Part shown: piece by piece, positions 24,765-33,693 of the stretch
Layout: the number at the start of each line of letters is the position of its first letter
How positions within the stretch are numbered: the stretch's first letter is position 1
Source of the DNA: Catenovulum sediminis
GTDB lineage: Bacteria; Pseudomonadota; Gammaproteobacteria; Enterobacterales; Alteromonadaceae
Reading direction: 5' to 3' (one strand)
Length of the DNA stretch: 64,000 nucleotides
Assembly (NCBI RefSeq): GCF_040270295.1
Contig: NZ_JBELOE010000200.1
Position numbers and translations under genes: made by a program
The notes under the pieces: model-generated
Databases searched by the model: none
The model's input: the letters and a program-made list of their open reading frames with translations, nothing else
What the model was told of the DNA's origin: nothing

Positions 24765-26561
24765 ATGAAATTATCCGATTTTATTGCTAATTACTTAAAG
24801 CGCATTGGGGTACAGCATGTTTTCGTTGTCCAAGGAGGTGCTGTATTGCACCTTATCGACTCTGTTGATAAGTTAAAAGGGATAAACAATGTCCCTATGC
24901 AGCACGAGCAAGCTGCAGCAATGGCAGCTGATGCATACGCTAAGGTAAGCCCTTCAATTGGATGTACCTTTGCTACTTCTGGTCCTGGGGCTACAAATTT
25001 GATTACAGGTATAGCATGTTCGTACTTTGATTCCATTCCCACTTTACATATTACCGGTAATGTATCTTCGTTTCGACAGTCTGATTCCTTAAACGTTAGG
25101 CAATACGGATTTCAAGAAACTAATATTGTTGAAATGGTAAAACCAATTTGTAAACACGCCGAGAGGTTATGTTCACCTGAGGATATTTTCTGGTTGCTGC
25201 CTAAATTATTTAAAATCGCAATCGAAGGCAGGAAAGGACCCGTTTTATTAGATGTTCCAGACGACTTTCAAAGAGTAGTACTCGATAATATTAAATGTAA
25301 AGAAGTTTTAAACCAAATTAAACCTAAAGCAATTTTGAACTGTCGAGATTACACATATTTTAAAAGCAATCTTTGCCATTCAAATGCGTTTGAGTGGCTT
25401 GTAGATAAGTTGAGAAATAAGAAAAAATGTATCGTCATATTGGGAGCAGGACTAAAAAGTCGTCAAGCTCAAGCTCAGGCCGTTGCTTTTTGTCAAAAGT
25501 ATGGATTAGCTTATTTATCTACATGGCCATTAAAAGGGATTTCCGATTCAGATGATCACTTAAACTTAGGAACGTTTGGCACACACTCTCTCCGTGGTAA
25601 TAATATTGTATTGCAGTCTTCTGATTTTATATTGTCTATTGGGTGCCGATTAGATTCCAGAGCTACAGGGAAACTAGATTTATTTGCTCCTAATGCGTCT
25701 GTATGTATGGTTGATATTGATTATTTTGAAATGGAAAAATTTAAGAAACTTAACTTTTCCATCGATAAGTGCTTTCATTTGGATGCAGAATCATTTATCA
25801 CAATGTTGGGAGAACACCTTGGGGATAACATTGACTTGAGAAACCAAGAGTGGAGCGAATATATAGATTATGTTCGAAGGAAGTATAACTTCTTACCAGA
25901 TTATAATATCGAAATGGTAAATCCCTATAAAGCGGTGGAGGTTCTTTCTGATTATTTTAGCAACGAGCAAATGATAGTTGTTGATACTGGAACGTGCTTG
26001 CCGCTTACTTTGGTATATGCGAAAGAAAAGAGAGGGCAAAAGTACATAAGTTCATATAATAATACTCCGATGGGTTATGCTTTGCCTGCCGCTGTGGGTG
26101 TTGCACAACTGCAATTAGGTAGTGTTGTTTGTATGTGTGGTGATGGAGGAATGCAGATGAATATTCAAGAGCTAGCCACAATTTCAAAACAACAGCTTCC
26201 TATATTAATTGTGGTGTTTAATAACCACGGCCATAGCATGATAATGCAGACACAAGATGATTGGCTGGATTCAAATTACTCCGCATCTTCTAATGAATCA
26301 GGATTGCCAGATATACAGTTTAGTGAAATTGCATCTGCATATAAAATTGAGTCTTTACATGTTCGCTCGATTGTTGAATTGGTATCCCTGGCACCCTCTA
26401 TTTTTCCGATAACTAAGCCTTTGCTGGTCGAGTTTGATATTAGTAGTAAGTTTAGGTGTGAACCCATTATTAAGTACGGTGAACCGCTTGAATTCATGAG
26501 TCCTATTGTTAATCGAGACGAAATCAACAAAGATATGAACTTGTTGAAAGGAACGAGCTAG
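24765..26561 (+). CDS. Acetolactate-synthase-like thiamine-diphosphate enzyme
   Basis: About 598 residues; the ATG at 24765 follows a good GGAAGGG ribosome-binding site. It has the three-domain POX/AHAS layout: the catalytic Glu (E48) in QHEQAAAMAADAYAK, the FATSGPGATNLITGIA loop, a central domain, and the ThDP/Mg motif GDGGMQMNIQEL through FNNHGHSM near 460-490. True acetolactate synthases make branched amino acids and pair with IlvN. Here no ilvN or ilvC is adjacent and the gene sits among sugar enzymes, so a YerE-like role (adding a two-carbon branch to a keto-sugar) is plausible. Confidence 0.82.
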   Translation: MKLSDFIANYLKRIGVQHVFVVQGGAVLHLIDSVDKLKGINNVPMQHEQAAAMAADAYAKVSPSIGCTFATSGPGATNLITGIACSYFDSIPTLHITGNVSSFRQSDSLNVRQYGFQETNIVEMVKPICKHAERLCSPEDIFWLLPKLFKIAIEGRKGPVLLDVPDDFQRVVLDNIKCKEVLNQIKPKAILNCRDYTYFKSNLCHSNAFEWLVDKLRNKKKCIVILGAGLKSRQAQAQAVAFCQKYGLAYLSTWPLKGISDSDDHLNLGTFGTHSLRGNNIVLQSSDFILSIGCRLDSRATGKLDLFAPNASVCMVDIDYFEMEKFKKLNFSIDKCFHLDAESFITMLGEHLGDNIDLRNQEWSEYIDYVRRKYNFLPDYNIEMVNPYKAVEVLSDYFSNEQMIVVDTGTCLPLTLVYAKEKRGQKYISSYNNTPMGYALPAAVGVAQLQLGSVVCMCGDGGMQMNIQELATISKQQLPILIVVFNNHGHSMIMQTQDDWLDSNYSASSNESGLPDIQFSEIASAYKIESLHVRSIVELVSLAPSIFPITKPLLVEFDISSKFRCEPIIKYGEPLEFMSPIVNRDEINKDMNLLKGTS

Positions 26562-26564
26562 ATA

Positions 26565-27425
26565 ATGAAATTAATCCAATTAAACTTAGTTAGCCTGTTA
26601 GGCGATATCATTTCAGCTCCCCATGAGCATGCTAGTCATACTTTGAAATATGACGAGTGGAAACATTCTGCTACAAAATTGGTTGAGCAAGCATATGTGA
26701 ACTCAGATACACCAGATATCATGGTGGAAGATGGAACATATTTTAATTTTCCATATGTTGATATGGGCAATATAAATACCAAACATTTATTTGGGATTGA
26801 TGAGTTAATTATTCTTGGGTTTTATATTCGCAATCGATCTCTTTACAGGAGTGTATTGGATCTTGGTGCCAACGTAGGTTTGCACACGCTTACACTCTTG
26901 AGCTTAGGATATAAAGTATTAGCTTACGAAGCGGACCCTCAAACCGCAGAAATGTTAAGACAACACCTCAATATTAATAATTTCGATATAGAAACTGTTA
27001 AAAACTCTGCTGCGGCTAGTTATGCAGGTGAAGTTCAGTTTACCCGTGTGTGTGGTAATTTGACCGGTAGCCACATTTCTGGTGCTAAAAAAAGCCCATA
27101 TGGAAAATTGGAGATGTTTAACGTAAAAGTAGATAACGTTTGTGAGTTATTTAATCAGTTTGATTTAGTCAAGATGGATATAGAAGGGCAAGAGGCCGAT
27201 GTGTTTTGCGGTGTACCTAGATCATCTTGGGAAAGTACAGATGTTATTATGGAAATAAATGGCCTAGATAACGCGCATAAAATATATGAGCAGGCTAAAC
27301 GTTTAGGTCTAAATCTTTTTATCCAAAAACGCGGCTGGCGTATAGCAAAATCTATTGATGATTTACCCCTATCTTATAAAGATGGAAGTGTATTTGTATC
27401 ATACAAGAAAGTAATGCCTTGGTAA
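26565..27425 (+). CDS. FkbM-family methyltransferase
   Basis: A 286-residue protein. The FkbM signature is clear: VLDLGANVGLHTLTLLSLGYKVLAYEADP near 100-128, the paired DLVKMDIEGQEADVFCG near 202-218, and VDNVCELF between them. FkbM enzymes usually O-methylate sugars or secondary hydroxyls. It begins three bases after the preceding gene and probably methylates a sugar in the island glycan. Confidence 0.85.
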   Translation: MKLIQLNLVSLLGDIISAPHEHASHTLKYDEWKHSATKLVEQAYVNSDTPDIMVEDGTYFNFPYVDMGNINTKHLFGIDELIILGFYIRNRSLYRSVLDLGANVGLHTLTLLSLGYKVLAYEADPQTAEMLRQHLNINNFDIETVKNSAAASYAGEVQFTRVCGNLTGSHISGAKKSPYGKLEMFNVKVDNVCELFNQFDLVKMDIEGQEADVFCGVPRSSWESTDVIMEINGLDNAHKIYEQAKRLGLNLFIQKRGWRIAKSIDDLPLSYKDGSVFVSYKKVMPW

Positions 27426-27462
27426 TGAACCATTGTGATATCCCTAAAGTGAGGAAAAAATA

Positions 27463-29484
27463 ATGCCCAAGATAAAAGTTTACTTAGCAGATCTAACTCA
27501 CACGGGTCAAAGTATTGCATCCAATGTTTTCCCCTTATCCGTTGGACTTATTGGTAATTATTTGAAGCAAGAATACCCAGATAGGTATGATATAGAGTTG
27601 TTTAAATACCCAAATGATTTATCCAATGCGTTAGAAAATAACCAGCCTGATGTAGTTGGTTTTTCAAATTATTCATGGAATTGTGATATTTCTTATCAGT
27701 TTACAAAGCTAATTAAAAAAAATAGCCCTGATACGGTCGTAATATGGGGAGGACCAAATTATGGTTTGACTCATGGCGAGTTACTGGAGTTTTGGGCGGA
27801 GTACTCTTTGATTGATTTTTATATTATCAAAGAAGGTGAAGTAGCTATGTTAAATTTGCTGAAACAATTAGAGGAGTATGATTTTGATGTTCAGAAATTC
27901 AAACAATCAGGAATTGTACCTTCTAATGCTCACTTTTTAAGAAACGGTACGGGAGTTTATTCGGCTGATGTGTTGCCTCGAATTAAACGGCTTTCGGATA
28001 TTGGCTCTCCATACCTCAGTGGTATGATGGATAAGTTCTTTGATAATTTATTGATACCTATGGTTCATACAACGAGAGGTTGTCCATTTGGATGCACGTT
28101 TTGTACTGAAGGTAATAGCTACTACAACAGAGTCTCCCAAGTAAATAACTTTAAGGAAGAGCTAGAGTATATAGCGAAGCGAAGAAAAAATATTCAAGAT
28201 CTGCTTATTACTGATGCCAACTTTGGTATGTTTCCTCAAGATCTGGAAAAAGCAGATGCAATTGCTGAAGTAAAGTCTACATATAGTTGGCCAAGTAAAA
28301 TTTTGGTATCTACAGGTAAAAATAAAAAAGAAAGGGTCATTGAAGTAGCTAAAAAACTTGATGGAGCACTAAGTATCGCGGCATCATTGCAAACAACTGA
28401 CGAGCAAATTCTAAGTACGATTAAACGGGCCAACATATCCAGCGAAGCTCTAAATGTAATAGTACAAGAAAGTAAAGATGCGAACAGTCCCACATATACT
28501 GAAATCATATTGGGTTTACCAGGCGATTCGGTTGCCACACATATCGCTAGTTTAAAAGAAGTCATAAACTCAGGATTAGGGATAGTTCGGATGTACCAAC
28601 TAATTTTACTACCGCAAACAGAGTTGGCAACACCAGAAAGTAGAGCGAAGCATGGAATGCAAACTGTTTATAGAATAAACCCTAGGTGTTTTGGTTTATA
28701 TAGCTGTTACAACGAAGAGTTTTGTAGTGTTGAATATGAAGAAATTTGCGTAACCACAAACACTTTGAGTCGTATCGATTATTTATATTGTAGGCAGTTA
28801 AATTTATCTGTTGAGATTTTACATAATTCCGGTGTTTTTTATGAATTACGAAATTTGTTGGTTTACTTTGAGATTGATTGGTTTGATTTCATTGAAAATA
28901 CTCATAACTCTATATTGGCAAAAAATAATAAATTGACTGCAATTTATAAAGATTTTGAATATGACTGTTTTGCGAATACTTTTGAATCTAAAGAGCAACT
29001 TCAACTGCACTTTAATACTCATTACAAAGATATTCTTAGTAATACAGCTGGTACGAATGAAATGGCAAAAGGGAAAGCTCGGGCAATATTTGAAGCAATA
29101 AATGAATTGCATGAAATTGCATATGACGAAGCGGAGCAGATGTTGTCCGGTAAAGGGTGTTGTGATGAAAATATTTTACTGTATTTAGAACAACTCAAAC
29201 TTGTTAGTCTTGCAAGAAAAAGCAATTTGTTTGATTTTAATCCTCTAACCATTGAGCAATGTCGTTTTAATTTTTGTGAGTTAGAAAAAGTAAAATATGA
29301 TTGTAATCCTTTAGATTTTCTTGCACCAAGTGGCATAAGTCTATGCATTGAGCATGAAGACCAAGACAAACAACTTGTCCAATCTTATTTAAATCAATAT
29401 GGGAACAAAATCGAGGGCTTAGGTCGCATACTAATGCGGGCAAACACTGAGAACTTGTTTAAATCAACTAGGTTATTGCAGTAG
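27463..29484 (+). CDS. Second B12-binding radical SAM protein, large
   Basis: 673 residues. Residues 1-145 form a cobalamin-binding-like Rossmann domain (GLIGNYLKQEYPDRYDIELF, PDVVGFSNYSWN, VIWGGPNYG). The radical SAM core has C207, C211 and C214 in CPFGCTFC. The C-terminal 250 residues are alpha-helical and unfamiliar. Proteins of this architecture methylate unactivated carbons or catalyse other radical steps on sugars and natural products. It lies with SDRs and an alcohol dehydrogenase in what may be a deoxy- or C-methyl-sugar block. The substrate is unknown. Confidence 0.8.
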   Translation: MPKIKVYLADLTHTGQSIASNVFPLSVGLIGNYLKQEYPDRYDIELFKYPNDLSNALENNQPDVVGFSNYSWNCDISYQFTKLIKKNSPDTVVIWGGPNYGLTHGELLEFWAEYSLIDFYIIKEGEVAMLNLLKQLEEYDFDVQKFKQSGIVPSNAHFLRNGTGVYSADVLPRIKRLSDIGSPYLSGMMDKFFDNLLIPMVHTTRGCPFGCTFCTEGNSYYNRVSQVNNFKEELEYIAKRRKNIQDLLITDANFGMFPQDLEKADAIAEVKSTYSWPSKILVSTGKNKKERVIEVAKKLDGALSIAASLQTTDEQILSTIKRANISSEALNVIVQESKDANSPTYTEIILGLPGDSVATHIASLKEVINSGLGIVRMYQLILLPQTELATPESRAKHGMQTVYRINPRCFGLYSCYNEEFCSVEYEEICVTTNTLSRIDYLYCRQLNLSVEILHNSGVFYELRNLLVYFEIDWFDFIENTHNSILAKNNKLTAIYKDFEYDCFANTFESKEQLQLHFNTHYKDILSNTAGTNEMAKGKARAIFEAINELHEIAYDEAEQMLSGKGCCDENILLYLEQLKLVSLARKSNLFDFNPLTIEQCRFNFCELEKVKYDCNPLDFLAPSGISLCIEHEDQDKQLVQSYLNQYGNKIEGLGRILMRANTENLFKSTRLLQ

Positions 29485-29510
29485 CAAAAGATTTTTCTTG
29501 GAGTTCAACA

Positions 29511-30302
29511 GTGTCAAATATTGCAATCTTTGGTGTCGCACGAGGCATCGGCAGGTCGTTTATTAAAGCCGAAGCAGGAAATTACGAATCTATTTATTTA
29601 TTTGATATATCTAATAAAGTATTTGAATTGGCAGCCGAGTTAAAGTCGATTGGTGTTAAGTGCTTCGCATACCAAGTGGATGTAACTGATATCGAAGAAA
29701 CTAGAAGTATCCTTGAAAGCGCATTACGTGGTGAAAAAATTGACCAAGTATGTTACTTAATTCGGAGTAAAAATAAACCCGATTTTTTAAAAATTACCCC
29801 AGAAGAATGGGATGATGAATTCGCATTAACATTGAAATCAGCGTTTTTTTTAATTCAACAATTAGTACCTCATTTTAATAATGGCAGCGCGGCAGTCTTG
29901 TTTATAAGCTCGATTCACGCGGACTTAGTGTGTCTAAATAAAGCTGTAACCGTGTCTTATCATTCTGCTAAGGCAGGATTAGAAAATTTGACAAAGTATT
30001 TAGCCGTTCACTTGGGAAATAGAAACATTAGAGTAAACGCTTTGCGTTTAGGTTTTATAGTTCAAGATGAACATTTAAGTCGTTTCTATTCTGAAGATAA
30101 TGCGAATTATCGTGCTAACGCTGAATTAGCCCATCCATTGAGGAGAGTAGGACATACTCAAGAGGTTACTTCTGCAATGACATTTTTACTATCAAAACAA
30201 GCCTCTTTTATAACCGGTGCTATTTTAAATGTAGATGGCGGGATGTCGCTTGTTGAGCAAAGCGGATTGGTATTTGAGGTGATGAGTGAAAAACCAGAAT
30301 AA
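29511..30302 (+). CDS. Short-chain dehydrogenase/reductase
   Basis: A 263-residue SDR starting with GTG after a GGAG ribosome-binding site. The cofactor loop is FGVARGIG. The usual NNAG is replaced by LIRSKN, the Ser is in FISSIH, and the catalytic pair is YHSAK near 155. The C terminus FITGAILNVDGG is typical. It overlaps the next SDR by 17 bases. The missing NNAG may reflect an unusual substrate rather than inactivity. Confidence 0.72.
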   Translation: MSNIAIFGVARGIGRSFIKAEAGNYESIYLFDISNKVFELAAELKSIGVKCFAYQVDVTDIEETRSILESALRGEKIDQVCYLIRSKNKPDFLKITPEEWDDEFALTLKSAFFLIQQLVPHFNNGSAAVLFISSIHADLVCLNKAVTVSYHSAKAGLENLTKYLAVHLGNRNIRVNALRLGFIVQDEHLSRFYSEDNANYRANAELAHPLRRVGHTQEVTSAMTFLLSKQASFITGAILNVDGGMSLVEQSGLVFEVMSEKPE

Positions 30303-31125
30303 ACGTATAGCGGTTGTCTCTGGAGGCAGCAAAGGCATCGGATTGGGTATAGCTAAGGCGCTTATTTTAAAGGGGAACGATGTTTATATCTGCGCAAGAG
30401 ACAAGGAACAATTGAAACAAGCATATGATTCTTTAAAAGAAGAGATTTTAGATCAGGAAGATCCGCGAAACAGTTTTGGCTGTTTGCACTATCAAGTTTG
30501 TGATGCAACAAAACCAGAACAGGTGGAAGCATTAGCAAATTTGATACAAGAGAAACATAGTAAATTAGATATTTTGATCAACAACTGCGGAGGATTGTTG
30601 GATGGGGGGGAACACAAAGGAACTTTTAATGAACTATCGGAAGATTCATGGTTGGCTAGCTACAGTCTCAATGTGGTCAGTGTCGTTAGTTTTTGTAAGT
30701 ATTTTTATCCGCTATTAGTGGCTTCTGAACATCCCAGAGTAATTAATATCTCATCTGTGGTGGCAAGTATGCCTGGCCATTTCAACCCACACTATGCTGC
30801 TGCTAAAAGCGCTTTATTAGTTTTATCTAAAAATTTGTCGGCATTGTGGGCCAAAGACTCTATTCTTGTAAACACGATATCGCCAGGGATTATAGAAACT
30901 GAAGGTTGGCAAGCTTATATAAATGAAAAAGCACGACAAGAAAATCGCCCTGTTGATGCGGTAATGAAACAAGAGAACGAAAGAGCTACTAACGGTATAC
31001 CCTTAGGCCGGTTAGGTAATGTTGATGAAATTGGTAGTTGTGTCGCTTTCCTATCCTCTATTGAAAATAGTTATATGACAGGCTCTCACATACTAATCGA
31101 CGGTGGCAAATGCAAAGCGATCTAA
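30286..31125 (+). CDS. Short-chain dehydrogenase/reductase
   Basis: A 279-residue classical SDR with a GTG start inside the previous gene. Motifs: SGGSKGIG near 13, INNCGG near 105, INISSVV near 157 and YAAAK near 173. A seven-G run encodes G107-G108. It overlaps the following alcohol dehydrogenase by 16 bases, so the three oxidoreductases 29511-32183 are tightly coupled and may act in sequence on one intermediate. Confidence 0.78.
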   Translation: MKNQNKRIAVVSGGSKGIGLGIAKALILKGNDVYICARDKEQLKQAYDSLKEEILDQEDPRNSFGCLHYQVCDATKPEQVEALANLIQEKHSKLDILINNCGGLLDGGEHKGTFNELSEDSWLASYSLNVVSVVSFCKYFYPLLVASEHPRVINISSVVASMPGHFNPHYAAAKSALLVLSKNLSALWAKDSILVNTISPGIIETEGWQAYINEKARQENRPVDAVMKQENERATNGIPLGRLGNVDEIGSCVAFLSSIENSYMTGSHILIDGGKCKAI

Positions 31126-32183
31126 TTGATAAAACCAACAATTCTATTACAGGTTCTTTCCGCAGTGCTGTCTTGGTTTCTATAAATAGAAAATTGGTAA
31201 TTACTGATGGTATTAGAGTACCCGAGCTTAAAAAGGGGCAAATCATCACGCGAAATTTATTCTCAGGTCTTTGCCATAGCCAGTTAATGGAAGTTCGTGG
31301 AAAACGAGGTGAAGACAAATACTTACCTCACATGTTGGGTCACGAAGGTGTAGGTGTTGTTGAGCGAGTCGGAGAAGGTGTTACCAAAGTTAAAGTAGGA
31401 GACAAAGTTGTCTTAGGTTGGATTAAGGGGGATGGCATAGATGCAGGTGGTACGGTTTATGACTCACCAATGGGTAAAATTAACGCGGGGGCTGTGACAA
31501 CTTTTAGCACACATTCAGTTGTCTCCGAAAATCGTGTGGTCAAATTGCCCGATAACTTTAACACTAAAGCGGCAGTGTTGTTAGGTTGCGCTCTACCAAC
31601 TGGGGCAGGCATTGTGTTAAATCAATTGCAACCTAAACCAAATTCAACAGTTTTGGTGTATGGGTTAGGAGGAATTGGTTTAAGCGCTTTATTGGCATTG
31701 CATCATTTTGAAAATATAAAAATTATCGTTGTAGACATTGAGCAGTCTAAATTGGATTTAGCAAAAGAGTTTGGAGCAGATGAGTGTTATTTGGCGAGTG
31801 AAAACAGCATTCAACAGCTAAAACAAAATCATGCAAATGATATTGATTACGCAGTCGAAGCTGCAGGTAGTGCGCATTCAATTGAACAAGCTTTTGAGCT
31901 TGTACGCCGAGGTGGGAAGTGTATATTTGCGTCACACCCTCCGCATGAAGAAAAGATAACCATAGACCCATTTGAATTGATTTGTGGAAAGCAAATTGAG
32001 GGCAGTTGGGGAGGTGGAAGTCAGCCAGATAAAGATATTCCAATCTTAGCCGATATTATTAGTAAGTATAATTTACCTGTGCTTAAGATGTTATCTAATG
32101 AGTATCGTTTGGAAGACATTAATCAAGCGTTAGATGATTTAGAATCTCGAAAGATAGTCCGCGCACTTATTCGTATGGATTAG
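31110..32183 (+). CDS. Zinc-type medium-chain alcohol dehydrogenase lacking the structural-zinc lobe
   Basis: A 357-residue MDR-family dehydrogenase. Catalytic zinc ligands are visible as Cys in GLCHSQL, His in GHEGVGVVERVG and Cys in LLGCALPTGAG. The Rossmann motif VYGLGGIGLSAL lies near residue 187. The region that normally carries four cysteines of the structural zinc after the GDKVV segment is replaced by WIKGDGIDAGG, with no cysteines. It would oxidise or reduce an alcohol/aldehyde with NAD(P). The substrate is unknown; it shares an operon with two SDRs and the heptose kinase. Confidence 0.82.
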   Translation: MQSDLIDKTNNSITGSFRSAVLVSINRKLVITDGIRVPELKKGQIITRNLFSGLCHSQLMEVRGKRGEDKYLPHMLGHEGVGVVERVGEGVTKVKVGDKVVLGWIKGDGIDAGGTVYDSPMGKINAGAVTTFSTHSVVSENRVVKLPDNFNTKAAVLLGCALPTGAGIVLNQLQPKPNSTVLVYGLGGIGLSALLALHHFENIKIIVVDIEQSKLDLAKEFGADECYLASENSIQQLKQNHANDIDYAVEAAGSAHSIEQAFELVRRGGKCIFASHPPHEEKITIDPFELICGKQIEGSWGGGSQPDKDIPILADIISKYNLPVLKMLSNEYRLEDINQALDDLESRKIVRALIRMD

Positions 32184-32185
32184 CT

Positions 32186-33688
32186 ATGTCAAACCAACAC
32201 AATTTAACAGATATTGTAAAAAATATAGAGATGGGTCAGTCTCCAAACCGTGTAGTGTTGGTAACTGGAAACTTTAATACTTTGCATCCAGGGCACATTC
32301 GTTTACTCAAATTTGCAAAAGAGTGTGGCGATATCTTAGTGGTTGGAGTGAACTCTGATGCGCTAATTCAAAACCCAACGTATATGAATGAAGCTTATCG
32401 TAGTGAAGTGTTAGGTGCACTTGGCTTTGTAGATTACTGTTTTATTAACTACGATAAGATCGAATTTGTAATTACAAAATTAAAACCTCATGTCGTGGTA
32501 AAAGGGTTTGAATACAAGTCGAAAGACAACCCAGAAAAACAATTGATCGAAGAGTTTGGCGGTAAGCTTATATTTTGTTCTGGTGATTATTCATTTAATG
32601 CAAGCAATTCGGTTACACAGGCGAGTCTAGCGCCTATTATCAATAAATTGAAGCTAAACGGCTATTGTGAGCGCCATTCAATTGATAAAGCAGCATGTCT
32701 TGACGTATTGCGACGTACTTCTAAGTTAAATATTGCAGTTATCGGTGATGTGATCATCGATCAGTATGTACAATGTAACGCAGTGGGTATGTCGCAAGAA
32801 GATCCTACGATTGTTGTTACGCCAGATTCTAAAACTTTTTTTCTTGGTGGCGCTGGGATTACAGCGGCGCATGCTAAAGCCTTGGGGGCTCATCGTGTAT
32901 TTTTGTTTTCCGTAACAGGTACGGATTCTTTGCATCAGTTTACACACGATAAACTTTCAGCATATGAAGTAGATGCCGTTATCGCTTCAGATGAAACGAG
33001 ACCAACCAACTTAAAGACGCGATACCGTGTTGGCAATAAAACCATGTTACGCGTAAATGAAGTGCGTAGTCATGACATTGACGACGATGTGCAAAAGCAA
33101 ATTATGGCCGCTTTAACGGATAAAATTAGAGAAATTGACGCCTTAATATTTTCTGATTTTAATTATGGCGTTTTACCACAAAACTTGGTTGATGAAATTA
33201 TTCTGTTGTGTAAAAAACACAATGTAATCCTTGCTGCAGATAGTCAATCTTCATCGCAAGTTGGAGATGTTTCAAGGTTCTGTGGCATGGACTTAATTAC
33301 ACCTACCGAGCGTGAAGCTCGGCTTGCTATTAATAATACTAAAGATGGTTTAGTCTTATTGGCTGAAAAGCTGCGTCAAAAATGTGATGCGAAAAATATT
33401 GTCGTTACTTTAGCTGAAGACGGTGCATTTTTGCATCAGCCTGATTTAGACAACAAGAACCAATTAACTTGGAATAATGATAAAATAGCAGCGTTGGCCG
33501 AGAATGCGGTTGACCCTGCTGGTGCCGGTGATTGTTATTTGGCATCGGCTACACTCGCTTTAGCCGCCGGTGCTAGCTTTTGGCAAGCTTCCTTTTTGGG
33601 GTCGATTGCCGCAGCCTGTCAAGTCAGCCGAGTTGGTAATACCCCATTGAAACAATCCGAGCTGATTAATGCACTGCGAGACCTCTAA
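32186..33688 (+). CDS. Bifunctional nucleotidyltransferase-PfkB kinase (HldE-like, domains in reverse order)
   Basis: 500 residues. Residues 20-150 are an HxGH nucleotidyltransferase (TGNFNTLHPGHIRLLKFA, HPGH near 33-36). Residues 180-500 are a PfkB/ribokinase-type kinase with GDVIIDQY near 191, FLGGAGITAAHAKALGA, and the catalytic DPAGAGDCYLA near 448. E. coli HldE has the kinase first and the nucleotidyltransferase second; here the order is swapped. Expected reactions are phosphorylation of heptose 7-phosphate and nucleotidylation of heptose 1-phosphate. Another phospho-sugar substrate is possible. Confidence 0.82.
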   Translation: MSNQHNLTDIVKNIEMGQSPNRVVLVTGNFNTLHPGHIRLLKFAKECGDILVVGVNSDALIQNPTYMNEAYRSEVLGALGFVDYCFINYDKIEFVITKLKPHVVVKGFEYKSKDNPEKQLIEEFGGKLIFCSGDYSFNASNSVTQASLAPIINKLKLNGYCERHSIDKAACLDVLRRTSKLNIAVIGDVIIDQYVQCNAVGMSQEDPTIVVTPDSKTFFLGGAGITAAHAKALGAHRVFLFSVTGTDSLHQFTHDKLSAYEVDAVIASDETRPTNLKTRYRVGNKTMLRVNEVRSHDIDDDVQKQIMAALTDKIREIDALIFSDFNYGVLPQNLVDEIILLCKKHNVILAADSQSSSQVGDVSRFCGMDLITPTEREARLAINNTKDGLVLLAEKLRQKCDAKNIVVTLAEDGAFLHQPDLDNKNQLTWNNDKIAALAENAVDPAGAGDCYLASATLALAAGASFWQASFLGSIAAACQVSRVGNTPLKQSELINALRDL

Positions 33689-33693
33689 TTTTT

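Noticed and set aside
24765..26561. Housekeeping acetolactate synthase (ilvB/ilvI)
   Set aside because: No ilvN/ilvH, ilvC or ilvD is adjacent and the gene sits between an SDR and an FkbM methyltransferase in a glycan island. Not excluded by sequence alone, so only the family is called.
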